Assembly: GCF_900094585.1 (NCBI RefSeq)
Contig: NZ_FMAG01000004.1
Location: 806,001 to 870,000 of the forward strand
Reading direction: 5' to 3'
DNA from: Martinezella multihospitum
Lineage (GTDB): Bacteria > Pseudomonadota > Alphaproteobacteria > Rhizobiales > Rhizobiaceae
Length of the DNA stretch: 64,000 nucleotides
Part shown: positions 24,309-34,900 of the stretch, piece after piece
How the letters are laid out: every line of letters starts with the position of its first letter
Numbering within the stretch: position 1 is the first letter of the stretch
Translations under genes and position numbers: made by a program
The notes under the pieces: model-generated
What the model was told of the DNA's origin: nothing
Databases searched by the model: none
Seen by the model: the letters and a program-made list of their open reading frames with translations, nothing else

Positions 24309-25729
24309 TGCAGCTCTCCGATGGTGCGCAGCTGCGGGCTGTAGTCGCTCCGGATCTGCCGTGCTCCGGCACTGAGCGCGGAAATGCTGCCAGCGAGGAT
24401 GTAGAACACCAGTCCGAGATCATACACCGTACCGGACGTGGCCGCAGAAATGAGAACCGTGATGATCCCTGCCTTGGCGGCGCGCAGAACCGCAGCGGCT
24501 TCCCGCGATGATGGATGCGAGGCGCGCATGTCGGTCATGAGCAGCCGAGCGACGAACATTGCAAAGAGCAGCGTGCCGAAGATGCCGATATTGGACAGCA
24601 GCACCAGACCGAAGCTCGACGCACGCGCGCTCCCGAGGCCGGCACCGAAGCCGCTCGTGTCCAGAAAGGCCTGGTAAGCCATGGCATTCCACATGAAGCG
24701 CTCGCGTCCCGACTGGCTATCGGCCTTCGAAAAGAGCATCTCGTCCAGAAAATCATGCAGATTATGCGCGAGATCCGGCATGACGATGAGAACGAAGAAG
24801 ATGACGAGCGGCATGCTCGCCAGAATGGACACGATCAGAACGGGCCGGCCCGCACCAGGCTCGCGACGGGAGGCCAGAAATGACTGCAGGCTGAGGATCG
24901 GCAGGACGGCCGCGAGCCCGACAAGTGCGGTCGCCGACGTCGATAGGATCAGCGCAACCAGCAGCAGACCCGCGAAAGTACCGGTGACCTTCGAACGAAT
25001 ACCTCCAAGCCAGAGGCTGGTGACGATGGCAAAAAGCACGAGCGTAAAATCGGCAAAGGCCGAGGCCTCGGGAAAAGTTCCTGAAATGCGCTTCAGCCCG
25101 CCCTTTTCGGCATTGGTCAAGAGTGCGTAATTGGCTGTCCGCACGAAACTCAGCAGAAAGTCCGTATGGGTGAAATGGGTCACTATATCGGCGAGCGCGA
25201 AGCCGAGATTGACACCGACGACGACCAGCATGCCGTTGATAAAGGCCGAAGGCGTGCCCTGACGCCGAAAAAAGGCAAAGGTCGTTATGAAGCAGATGAG
25301 GCCGCCCACCGCGTAGACCGATTGAGTGATATTGTTTGAGGAGAAACGCAGCGGCACCAGCGCAATCAGGCTATGTGCCCCAATCGATCGTTCAACCGTC
25401 ATCGTCTGCGTCATGCCTTGGAACATGCGCGGGAAGAAAATCGCCGAGAAGACGCCGAAGGCCGTCAGAAGCAGCAGAAAGAAACCTGGACGCCAGGGAG
25501 CCAGGGCGCCGAGGAACGGTCCCTCTCCGTAGGCCGCAAACAACCGTGCAGCGAAGAATATCAGAAACAGGCTTGGAACGAGTACCGACGCACCGCCAAG
25601 ACCGGGTAGGCTGAAGGCTGCAGCCGCACCGAATACCGTCGACAAAACCATGATGATGAACGACCATCGCACAGGCGCGGTCAGCGCAACAACTCCTACA
25701 ATCAGCGTTACGAGCCCCATGGCATTCAT
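24305..25729 (-). CDS. Wzy-like O-antigen/EPS polymerase
   Basis: A 474-residue polytopic protein with about 11-12 hydrophobic helices and a large periplasmic loop near residues 300-360 (FLDEMLFSKADSQSGRERFMW), the layout of Wzy/WaaL-type polymerases. The loop contains the R-x-x-x-W-N-A pattern often seen in this group. It would join lipid-linked repeat units in the periplasm, with the Wzx flippase at 46055 and the ExoP-like co-polymerase at 50142. ATG 25729 is preferred over a TTG 9 nt upstream. First gene of a two-gene leftward operon with the pyruvyl transferase. Confidence 0.82.
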   Translation of the reverse strand: MNAMGLVTLIVGVVALTAPVRWSFIIMVLSTVFGAAAAFSLPGLGGASVLVPSLFLIFFAARLFAAYGEGPFLGALAPWRPGFFLLLLTAFGVFSAIFFPRMFQGMTQTMTVERSIGAHSLIALVPLRFSSNNITQSVYAVGGLICFITTFAFFRRQGTPSAFINGMLVVVGVNLGFALADIVTHFTHTDFLLSFVRTANYALLTNAEKGGLKRISGTFPEASAFADFTLVLFAIVTSLWLGGIRSKVTGTFAGLLLVALILSTSATALVGLAAVLPILSLQSFLASRREPGAGRPVLIVSILASMPLVIFFVLIVMPDLAHNLHDFLDEMLFSKADSQSGRERFMWNAMAYQAFLDTSGFGAGLGSARASSFGLVLLSNIGIFGTLLFAMFVARLLMTDMRASHPSSREAAAVLRAAKAGIITVLISAATSGTVYDLGLVFYILAGSISALSAGARQIRSDYSPQLRTIGELQ

Positions 25730-25915
25730 GTCTGGCAATCCGGTTGTTCTGCCTCAATGTTGCCGCAAGCTATCACGGCACCATGCAGCTGTATTTCCGC
25801 CGCGCCTAAGCCTTTTGGTGGACGTCCTGGCCGAAATACGTTCTATACCGCAGAAATTGTACCGTTCATGCTTACATGCATGGATCAGTTCTCGCCGATA
25901 TCTAATGTTCGATGC

Positions 25916-26722
25916 ATGAGCAACCGCCGCGTGTTTCTTCGCGCGTCAATTGCGGCTGCATTAATTTCGATCATGGATGTAGGAATTGTTCGCGCCGGTG
26001 ATACCGGCGATACGCTTGATGTCAGCAGCATGACACTCACCTTCGAGGATGCTTTCAACGATCTCAGCATCTCCGCCTGGGGTCCTGGTACCCGCTGGAT
26101 TTCCCATACACCATGGAATGGCGACTTCGGCGGCGCTCGCTTCTCGGATCCGAGCGGCGACTTCCCCTTCGCAATACAGGACGGGATGTTGCGTATTACT
26201 GCTGCACGTGACAGCAAAGGTCTATGGCGCTCCGGCTTGATTGCCTCTGTCGATGAGCATGGAAATGGTTTTTCTCAGCAATATGGCTACTTCGAGATGC
26301 GGGCGCGATTGCCGGATGGCCCAGGTGTCTGGCCAGCCTTCTGGCTTATCGGCAAAGATCGCTCAAAGGCTACCGCCGAAATAGATGTTATCGAATATTA
26401 TGGCGATAAGCCCGCTGCCTACTCTTCAACGGTACATGTCTGGCATCGGGATGGGCGGCACGATTCTGCCTTTTCCCGCATCAATGTGTTTGCCACTGCA
26501 AGTCCCGCTGATTTGCACACCTATGGCGTGAAGATCGATTCCGATTTCATACGCATGTATTTCGACGGTAATCTCGTCTGGAAAACCAAAATTCCGCCGG
26601 AACATCGCCAGCCGATGTATATGCTCATCGACCTCGGTATCGTCGACGGCATATCCAGGATGGCTGCCGCCGACCCATCCTTCATGTTCGTCGATTACGT
26701 CAGAGCCTATCAGTTCAAATAG
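25916..26722 (+). CDS. Exported glycoside hydrolase family 16 (EPS glycanase-like)
   Basis: 268 residues: signal peptide (Arg-rich start, hydrophobic ~10-26, VRAG) and a GH16 beta-jelly-roll. The active-site line is AEIDVIEYYG (E-x-D-x-x-E, nucleophile and acid/base glutamates), preceded by WPAFWLIG, both diagnostic for GH16. In rhizobia, GH16 enzymes such as ExoK trim EPS. Here it lies divergent to the polymerase and probably cuts this locus's own polymer. The ribosome binding site is unclear; in-frame starts at 25868 and 25757 exist but precede the signal peptide. Confidence 0.87.
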   Translation: MSNRRVFLRASIAAALISIMDVGIVRAGDTGDTLDVSSMTLTFEDAFNDLSISAWGPGTRWISHTPWNGDFGGARFSDPSGDFPFAIQDGMLRITAARDSKGLWRSGLIASVDEHGNGFSQQYGYFEMRARLPDGPGVWPAFWLIGKDRSKATAEIDVIEYYGDKPAAYSSTVHVWHRDGRHDSAFSRINVFATASPADLHTYGVKIDSDFIRMYFDGNLVWKTKIPPEHRQPMYMLIDLGIVDGISRMAAADPSFMFVDYVRAYQFK

Positions 26723-27015
26723 CTTCTGCATCATCGAGCTCTCCGGCAATTCCTCCCGAACCGCAGCGACTACGTGGCCTTCGCCCGATGGGCAGGATTG
26801 ATGCCGTGCATAATGCTTTCGGCCGGGTTGCGGCCGCCATGGCGGACCTCTCCGACAAAATGGCTACGCGCCCTTATGACTTACGACTTTCGGTGGTGCG
26901 GACAATCATCCCAATGACCAGCTGGTGCTTTTGCTCCAGCGTGAAATTCTGCGATCGACGACGAAGCATTTCGCAACATGCCGTCATCCATCGCAGGACA
27001 ACCCGGAGAGCGATA
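26723..27015. other. Region upstream of the assembly-line genes
   Basis: 293 nt between the GH16 gene and the first NRPS gene. The NRPS frame stays open back to 26788, but the family similarity starts only after 27016. No terminator or dyad stands out. Confidence 0.4.
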
Positions 27016-28929
27016 ATGATTGACCGCGAGGCGCAGGCAGACGCAATTGGCGCAGCAAGCATGCATTACGATCGCAATCTTTGCCTTCAGCAAATGCTGC
27101 GCGAACAAGCCAGAGCAGCACCGGAGGCAACAGCTCTTGTTTCCGGCGACACTCGTATCACGTATCGTGACCTTGATCGCATATCCGATGCGCTGGCGTT
27201 GCACTTGATAAAGGTAGGCGTCCACAAGGCCGATATTGTCGGCCTCTTTCTGCCGCGCAGCATCAATGCGATCATTTGTACCTTGGCCATACTGAAGGCC
27301 GGCGGCGCCTATCTCCCGCTCGATCCAGCCTTTCCCGTGGAGCATCTCGACTTCGTCATCGCAGAATGTGCTCCCAAGGTCATTTTCGTCGACTCCCCCC
27401 ATGGCGAGAAGCTGGCCAGCGTGCCGAGCATGAACGGCAGGGTCATCGAAGCGGATGCCATTATCACGGAAATGGCGCATCGGCCCGGCGCAACCATGCC
27501 GTCCATCGAGATAACGGGCGGCGATCTTGCCTATATCATGTACACATCCGGCTCGACCGGGCGGCCCAAGGGGACGATGATCTGCCATCGCAGTATTTCG
27601 CGGGTCGTTCTCGATCAGAACTATGTCGAATTCCACCGTAATGACGTCGTCCTGCACACGGCCACCATCTCCTTCGACGCATCGACACTCGAAATCTGGG
27701 GTGCGCTCCTCAATGGCAGCACTTTGGCAGTCATGCCCGATACCGATTTCTCGATTTCACGGCTGTCCGACTTCATGCAGGAGACGGGTGTCACTATCGC
27801 CTTCCTGACGACCGGGCTGTTCAATCTCTTCGCCGATCATGCCCGCGCGACCCTGCCGAGGCTTCGCCATATCCTCTTCGGAGGCGATGTCGGCTCGGCC
27901 GTCCACGCCCGCCGTTTTCTGGAGCACTATCCCGGCTGCAAGCTCACCAATGCCTATGGGCCGACCGAAACAACGGTCTTTGCCACCGCTTTTCAGGTTC
28001 TGCCGAGCTTTTCGGGCACCGAGCTGCCGATCGGCAAGGCAATCGCTCATACCGGTGTAGCGATATTGGACGAGGAACTGCGTGTCGTTCCTGCAGGCAT
28101 TGAAGGCCAATTGGCGATATCGGGCGACGGGCTCGCCATCGGCTATTTCAAGCGGCCGGAGCTGACGGAACAGAAATTCGTCACGGTCGAAATCAAGGAT
28201 GGCGCAACACGCTTCTATCTGACGGGTGACGTGGCCTGCCTGAAGCCGGACGGCACCGTCACCTTCAAGGGACGCCGCGACCGGCAGATCAAGATCAACG
28301 GCAAGCGCATCGAACTCGATGAGATCGAGGCCGCGCTCCGCCGCGATCCACGCCTTGCCGACGGCATCGTGCTTTGCCACATACAGGGCGAGAACCTCAA
28401 GCGCATCGTTGCCTATCTGTGCCCGAAGGAAAGCCATGTGGGCGCCGGCGCCGATCTGGCGCAAGGCGTCATGACGACACTGCGCGCGGCTCTTCCCGCC
28501 TATATGATCCCGAATGCCACGGTCATCGTTGATGCCCTGCCGCTGACGCCGGCCGGCAAAGTCGATCGTTCGAAATTGCTGCCGCCTCCGGTCGAAACCC
28601 AGACGAAGCCTGCAGATATCAGGAGCCGGACGGAGGAGCTGCTGACGGCGCTATGGCAAGACGCATTGGCGCTCGAAGGCGTCGATCTCGACCGGAACTT
28701 CTTCGATCTTGGCGGCACGTCCCTTCAGCTGATGGAAATTCATGCCGGTCTCGAAGAGGCGCTCGGTCACGCGATCGACGTGGTTGCGTTGCTGCGTCAT
28801 CCAACCATTCGCGAACTGGCGCTTCACCTGGATGGCCGCACATCCGGCCCAACCCGTCTTGCCGCCGCGGCGCAGCGTGCCGCGCTGCAGAAAAAAGCGA
28901 TCTCTCATATCCGCAGGAGCTCCTTATGA
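27016..28929 (+). CDS. NRPS loading module: adenylation + peptidyl carrier protein
   Basis: 637 residues. The A domain (about 15-530) shows A3 as YTSGSTGRPKG, A4 FDAS, A5 NAYGPTETT, A7 LTGD, A8 GRRDRQIKINGKRIE and A10 with the catalytic Lys (TPAGKVDRS). The PCP (about 545-615) has DLGGTSLQL with the phosphopantetheine Ser. There is no C domain, so it starts the chain. By-eye alignment to GrsA gives pocket residues D-A-L-F-L-G-A-V-F-K, resembling codes for branched aliphatic amino acids; the substrate is not certain. ATG 27016 follows GGAGAG. The stop overlaps the next gene (ATGA), so all three assembly-line genes are coupled. Confidence 0.9.
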   Translation: MIDREAQADAIGAASMHYDRNLCLQQMLREQARAAPEATALVSGDTRITYRDLDRISDALALHLIKVGVHKADIVGLFLPRSINAIICTLAILKAGGAYLPLDPAFPVEHLDFVIAECAPKVIFVDSPHGEKLASVPSMNGRVIEADAIITEMAHRPGATMPSIEITGGDLAYIMYTSGSTGRPKGTMICHRSISRVVLDQNYVEFHRNDVVLHTATISFDASTLEIWGALLNGSTLAVMPDTDFSISRLSDFMQETGVTIAFLTTGLFNLFADHARATLPRLRHILFGGDVGSAVHARRFLEHYPGCKLTNAYGPTETTVFATAFQVLPSFSGTELPIGKAIAHTGVAILDEELRVVPAGIEGQLAISGDGLAIGYFKRPELTEQKFVTVEIKDGATRFYLTGDVACLKPDGTVTFKGRRDRQIKINGKRIELDEIEAALRRDPRLADGIVLCHIQGENLKRIVAYLCPKESHVGAGADLAQGVMTTLRAALPAYMIPNATVIVDALPLTPAGKVDRSKLLPPPVETQTKPADIRSRTEELLTALWQDALALEGVDLDRNFFDLGGTSLQLMEIHAGLEEALGHAIDVVALLRHPTIRELALHLDGRTSGPTRLAAAAQRAALQKKAISHIRRSSL

Positions 28930-31900
28930 AAGGGAATCACCAGGACAATGGCAAACAGCGTGATTTCGAAGACAATGAGGACCTGAGCGAGCAAATTTCC
29001 GGGCACATCGCCATTGTCGGCATGTCCGGCCGTTTTCCCGGCGCCCCCTCGGTGCAGGCGCTCTGGCAGCTCGTGCTCGAAGGAAAGAACGCATTTTCGC
29101 TTTTCTCACCGGATGAGATCGAAGACGCGTTTACCGACGAGGAGCGGGCACAGCCGAATTATGTCGCCGCAAGGCCCCATCTCGACGGTGCCGATATGTT
29201 CGACGCCGAGTTCTTCGGCATGTTTCCGCGCGAAGCCGCCATTACCGATCCGCAGCACCGGATCTTCCTCGAAATATGCTGGGAAGCCCTCGAGGACGGC
29301 GGTTACGATCCGCAGCGTTATGACGGCCTGATCGGGGTTTTCGCCGGCTCTTCGATGCCGACCTACCTGATCAACAATGTTCTGCGCGATCGCGCCAAGG
29401 CGGAAGAGTTCACATCGAACTACCAGATCGGCTGCTTCCATGAGCTTGTCGGCGCGCTCAACGACACGCTGGCGACCCGCATCGCCTATAAATTCAACCT
29501 GCGCGGTCCAGCTTTCACAGTGCAATCCGCCTGCTCAACCTCGCTCCTCGCGGTTTCCCAGGCATGCCAGAACCTGCTGACCTATAGCTGCGACATGGCT
29601 CTGGCCGGCGGCATTTCCGTTACCATTCCGCAAAAGCGCGGCTATATCTACCAGGAAGGCGGGATGGCCTCACCCGATGGAACCTGCCGGCCGTTCGATG
29701 CCAACGCAGCGGGAACGGTTTTTGCCAGCGGGGCGGGCGTCGTCCTCCTGAAGCGGTATGAGGACGCGCTCAAGGACGGCGATCACATCTATGCGGTCAT
29801 TCGCGGCTATGGCATCAACAATGACGGCAGCGACAAGGTCGGCTTCACGGCGCCGAGTGTGGAAGGCCAGGCCGAAGCGATTGCCACGGCTCTCGCCAAT
29901 GCGGCCGTCGATCCCTCGACCATCGGCTATATCGAATGCCACGGCACGGCGACACCGCTCGGCGACCCCATCGAATTCAACGGATTGACGCGCGCCTTCG
30001 CGCAGGACCCGTCGGGATCGGCCCGCTGTGCGCTTGGATCGGTCAAGGGCACCATCGGCCATACCGACGCGGCAGCCGGCGTGACAGGCCTCATCAAGAC
30101 GGCGTTGGCTCTGCGTAGCGGGAAAATCCCGCCCATGCCGAATTATCACCAGCCCAATCCGCGCATCGATCTTGAGAAGAGCCCTTTCTACATTCCGGCA
30201 ACGGCAACCGAGTGGCCGCAGGGACAAACGCCGCGAAGAGCGGGTGTCAGCGCTTTCGGCGTAGGCGGAACAAATGTTCATGTCGTTTTGGAGGAGCCCC
30301 CCTACCCGCCGGCTAAGTCGGAAGAGGTAGAGGGCCACTACATTCTCCCCCTTTCGGCCCGCAACAAGCAGGCGCTTGCCGAGATGCGCACCAATCTGAG
30401 CGACCATCTCGCCGAAAATCCGAAGCTTTCGATGGCGCAACTGGCTCACACACTTCAAACCGGACGACGCGAGTTCGGCCACCGGCTGGCCGTTGCCGCC
30501 GAAAATATCGAGGAAGCGATCCTCAAGCTGACGACGGAGAGCTACCAGCCCCTCGTCGCCGCCGATCAGCCGTCCGTCGCCTTCATGTTCCCCGGTCAGG
30601 GCGCGCAATATGTCGGCATGGGTGCCGGGCTTTACCGTTCGGAACCGGAGTTTGCGCGCTGGATCGATCGCGGTTCCGAGCTTTTGAAGATGACGCTCGG
30701 GCTCGATCTGCGCGACTACATCTGCCACACCGGCTCAGCGACGCAGGCCATCACCGACGAGCAGCGCGAAACCCGCATCGCGCAGCCCTGCCTCTATCTT
30801 GTCGAATATGCGCTTGCCCGATTGTGGCTCAGCCGCGGCGTCAAGCCGTACGCCATGATCGGTCACAGCGTTGGCGAGTTTGTTGCCGCTACGCTCGCCA
30901 ACGTCATTTCGTTCGAAGACGGTCTCCGTCTTGTGGCCAATCGCGGCCGGTTGATGCAGCATCAGCCGCAAGGCGCGATGGTATCCGTTCGCGCCGATGC
31001 CGCAACGACGGCCTCCTATCTGCACGGCGCGGTGGAGATCGCCGCAATCAACGCCCCGAAACTTTGCGTCATCTCCGGTCCATTTGCCGATATCGAGACG
31101 GTTTGCGCAGCACTTTCGGAAGCTGAGATCGCCTTCAGCCGGCTGCACACATCGCACGCCTTCCATTCCGCGATGATGAACGATGCGGCTCTGGCACTGC
31201 GCCAGGAGACCGAGAAGGTGACCTACGGCACGGCCACCATCCCCTTCATCTCCGGTGTCACGGGCGATTGGCAGACCGCCGAATCCGCAACCTCCCCGGA
31301 TTACTGGGCCATGCATTGCCGCGACGCTGTTCGCTTTGCCGACGGGCTTGCCACACTTTGCCGCGACCGCAAGCCGGTTCTTCTCGAAGTGGGGCCAGGG
31401 CGTACGCTGTCGGTCTTTGCCGCACAGACGATCGCACGAGACGGTCTTGCCGCAGTCGTACAAAGCCTGCCCGAACATGATCGGGCATCCGCCGCAGCGG
31501 CAACTCTTGGCGAAGCTCATGGCAAGCTATGGATGGCCGGCTGCCGTCTCAACTGGCCAACCTATCCTTCCGCCGCACGGCAGCGGCTGTCCCTGCCAAC
31601 TTATCCCTTCCAGCGGCAGCGCCACTGGATCGATGCCCCGCCACCCGCCCGCCGTGCATCGACCCAGCGCCCGCATGCCGAAACCGACAATCGGCCGGTC
31701 GCCGAACCCCTTGTCTCTGACGTCAACCTTACCGGGGAGAATCGAGCAATGAATGTTGCAGCACCCATTCCCACCTCCAACCGTCTGCCGCAATTGGAAA
31801 CGGCTCTTCTGACCTTGCTCAGCGACATGTCGGGCGAAACGCTCGGGCCGGACGAGCGAGCAGCAACCTTCCTCGAGCTCGGCTTCGACTCGCTTTTCGT

Positions 31901-34900
31901 CGGCCAGTTCGCTCAGCGCATCGAGAAAGACTTCAAAGTCAAGATCTCCTTCCGGGAACTGCTGAGCGATATTCCCTCCGTTGCCGACCTGGCTGTCTAT
32001 CTCGATCGGCAAATGCCACCGGATGCCGTAAAAATAGCAGAACCATTGCCCGCGGCCCCCATCGCTGCTGCATCGATGCCAGCCATGCCGGTTTCGGCAC
32101 CGATGCCAATCATGGTGCCTGCTCCGCAGGTCGCATCGATACCGGCCGGGGTATCGGATCTTGCGACGGTGCTGCAATCCCAGATCCAGATGGCGCAAAC
32201 GCTGTTTTCCCAGCAGCTACTGATGCTGCAGGCCATGCAAGGCGGAGCTCCTGCTGCCGCAGTACCAAGTGTGCTGCCCGCAGCACCCGTCGTGCCGGCG
32301 CCGCAAGCTGCAGCAAGCCAGCTCTCCTCCCCGTCGGCTCCGGTAGCTCCCGCAGCACCTGCCGAAAGCGATTTCGGCACCGAACGCATCAAGCTCTATC
32401 GCCCGAACGCCAAGAGCGTGACCTCCGAGATTTCCGCCGCCAAACAGGATTTCATCACCAATCTCACCAAGGCCTATGAAACCAAGAACGCCAAGTCCAA
32501 GTCGTTCACACAGGGCCATCGCGGACACCTGGCCGATCCCCGCTCGGCATCCGGCTTCCGGGCGGATTGGAAAGAGATGGTGTTCCCGATCGTCTGCGAT
32601 CACTCCAAAGGTGCCTATATCTGGGATATCGACGGCAACCAGTATGTCGACCTGGTCAACGGCTTCGGACAGACGGCCTTCGGCCACGCGCCTGATTTCG
32701 TGATCGACGCCGTCAAGGCTCAAGCCGACCGTGGATTTGCCATCGGTCCGCAGACGCCGCTTGCCGGCGATGTTGCCAAGATGATTGCCGAAGTGACCGG
32801 CCATGATCGGGTGACCTTCTGCAACACCGGCTCGGAAGCCGTCATGGCCGCGATGCGGCTGGCGCGCGCCGTCACTGGCCGCGATCGGGTCGTGGTCTTT
32901 GCCAACGACTATCACGGCCAGTTCGACGAGGTTCTGGTCAAGGGACGCAATCGCGCCGACAAGCCGATTGCTCTGCCGGTCGCCTCCGGCATTCCATTGG
33001 CCTCCGTGTCGAACATGACGGTCCTGCGCTACGGTGCGCCGGAAAGCCTCGATTTCATCCGCACAAACGCAGCCGATATAGCGGCCGTCATCATCGAGCC
33101 GATCCAGAGCCGTCATCCGGAATTGCAGCCGCGCGAATTCGTCCAGGAATTGCGTGATATCGCCACCAAGTCGGAATTCGCCCTCGTCTTCGATGAGGTC
33201 GTCACCGGCTTCCGCGTCGATCCGGGCGGGATGCAGGCGATCTGGGGCGTCAAAGGCGACATGGCGACCTATGGCAAGGTCGTCGGCGGCGGGATGCCGA
33301 TCGGCGTGCTGGTCGGCAGCCCGCGTTTCATGGATGCACTCGACGGCGGCCATTGGACCTACGGCGACAATTCCGTTCCCATGACGGCACCGACATTCTT
33401 TGCCGGCACCTTCGTCCGCCATCCGCTGGTGCTCGCCGCCGCCGAAGCCGTGTTGCATCATATCAAGGGAGAAGGCTCCGCCCTCTACGACCGTGTCGCC
33501 CAGCGAACGGAGGCACTCGTGGCCGAGATCAAAGCCGATCTCGCCAGACGCGGCATCGCCGATGTCGTTCATGGCTACAAGAGCTGGTTTGCCACCGACT
33601 TCTCCAGCCAGGACCCGCTTGGCGCGCTGTTTTATGCGCAGATGCGGCTGAATGGCGTCCATATACAGGACGGTTACCCCTGCTTTCTGACGACAGCGCA
33701 CAGCGAGGACGACTTCCGCTCCATCGCGAAAGCCTTCCGCGACAGTCTGGACGCTATGCAGGCGGTCGGAATATTCACCGCGGTCAAGGAGCCAACCCTA
33801 TCCCCGATGCCGATAGAGGCATCTGTCGCAAGGCCGCAATCCGCGCCACTGACGGAAGCGCAGACGGAAATATGGCTTGCGGCCCAGGCGGGCGACGAAG
33901 CCTCCTGCTCGTTCAATGAATCCTTTTCGCTGACGCTGGAGGGGCAGCTGGATGAAAAAGCCATCCGGAAGGCTTTCGACGCCGTCATCGCCCGCCATGA
34001 TGCGTTTCACATTCGCTTCGACCGTGGCGGCGAGCATTTCCAGTTCATCCCGGACTTCAAGCCCGACCTGCCGATCCTCGAGGGTCTCGATGAGAAAGGC
34101 CTCGCCGACGTCATTGACGACGAAGCGCGTACCCCCTTCGACCTCATCAACGGGCCTCTTGTTCGCGCGAGCATCGTCAAGCTGACGCCAGAAAAGCATG
34201 TGCTGGTCTTCACGGCTCATCACATCATCTGCGACGGCTGGTCGATCAATACCTTCGTCGAAGAGCTGGCGACGGCCTACGAGGCCTATAAGGCCGGCAA
34301 TGTTCCGGAATTCCAGCCGGCGCTTTCCTTCGCCACCTATTCGACCGACCTTTCACCCAGGCCGGAGAAATCGCAGACGACCGAGCAATTCTGGCTCGAT
34401 CAGTTCAAGACGGTTCCCGATCTTCCCGATCTGCCGCTGGATCGCCCGCGGCCGGAATATCGCAGCTTTGCCGGCGGAAGCTGCACCGGCTACATCGGCG
34501 CCGACGTCTACAAGACGCTGAAGAAAAGAGGGGCGAAGTCGGGCGCCACGCTATTTTCGACCCTGCTCGCGACGCTCCAGGTGATGGTATCACGGCTATC
34601 GGGCCAGGATGATATCGTCATCGCCATCCCCTCGGCCGGTCAAAGCCTGCTTGACGGCCAGATCCTCGTTGGCCATTGCGTCAATCTGCTGCCGTTGCGT
34701 CAGGCCGTATCGCTGACGGAACCGTTTGCGGCGCACCTGAAAGCAACGCAGCAGCTCGTCTTCCAGGCCTTTGAACATCAGGATTACACCTACGGCACGC
34801 TGGTGCGCAAACTGGATACCAAGCGTGATCCACGCCGCCTGCCGCTTACTGAAATCCAGTTCAACCTCGAGCGCATGGCCGGTGGATCGTCCTTTGGCGG

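Noticed and set aside
32217..33701. 494-codon frame antisense to the aminotransferase domain
   Set aside because: A shadow of the PLP domain with no motifs of its own.
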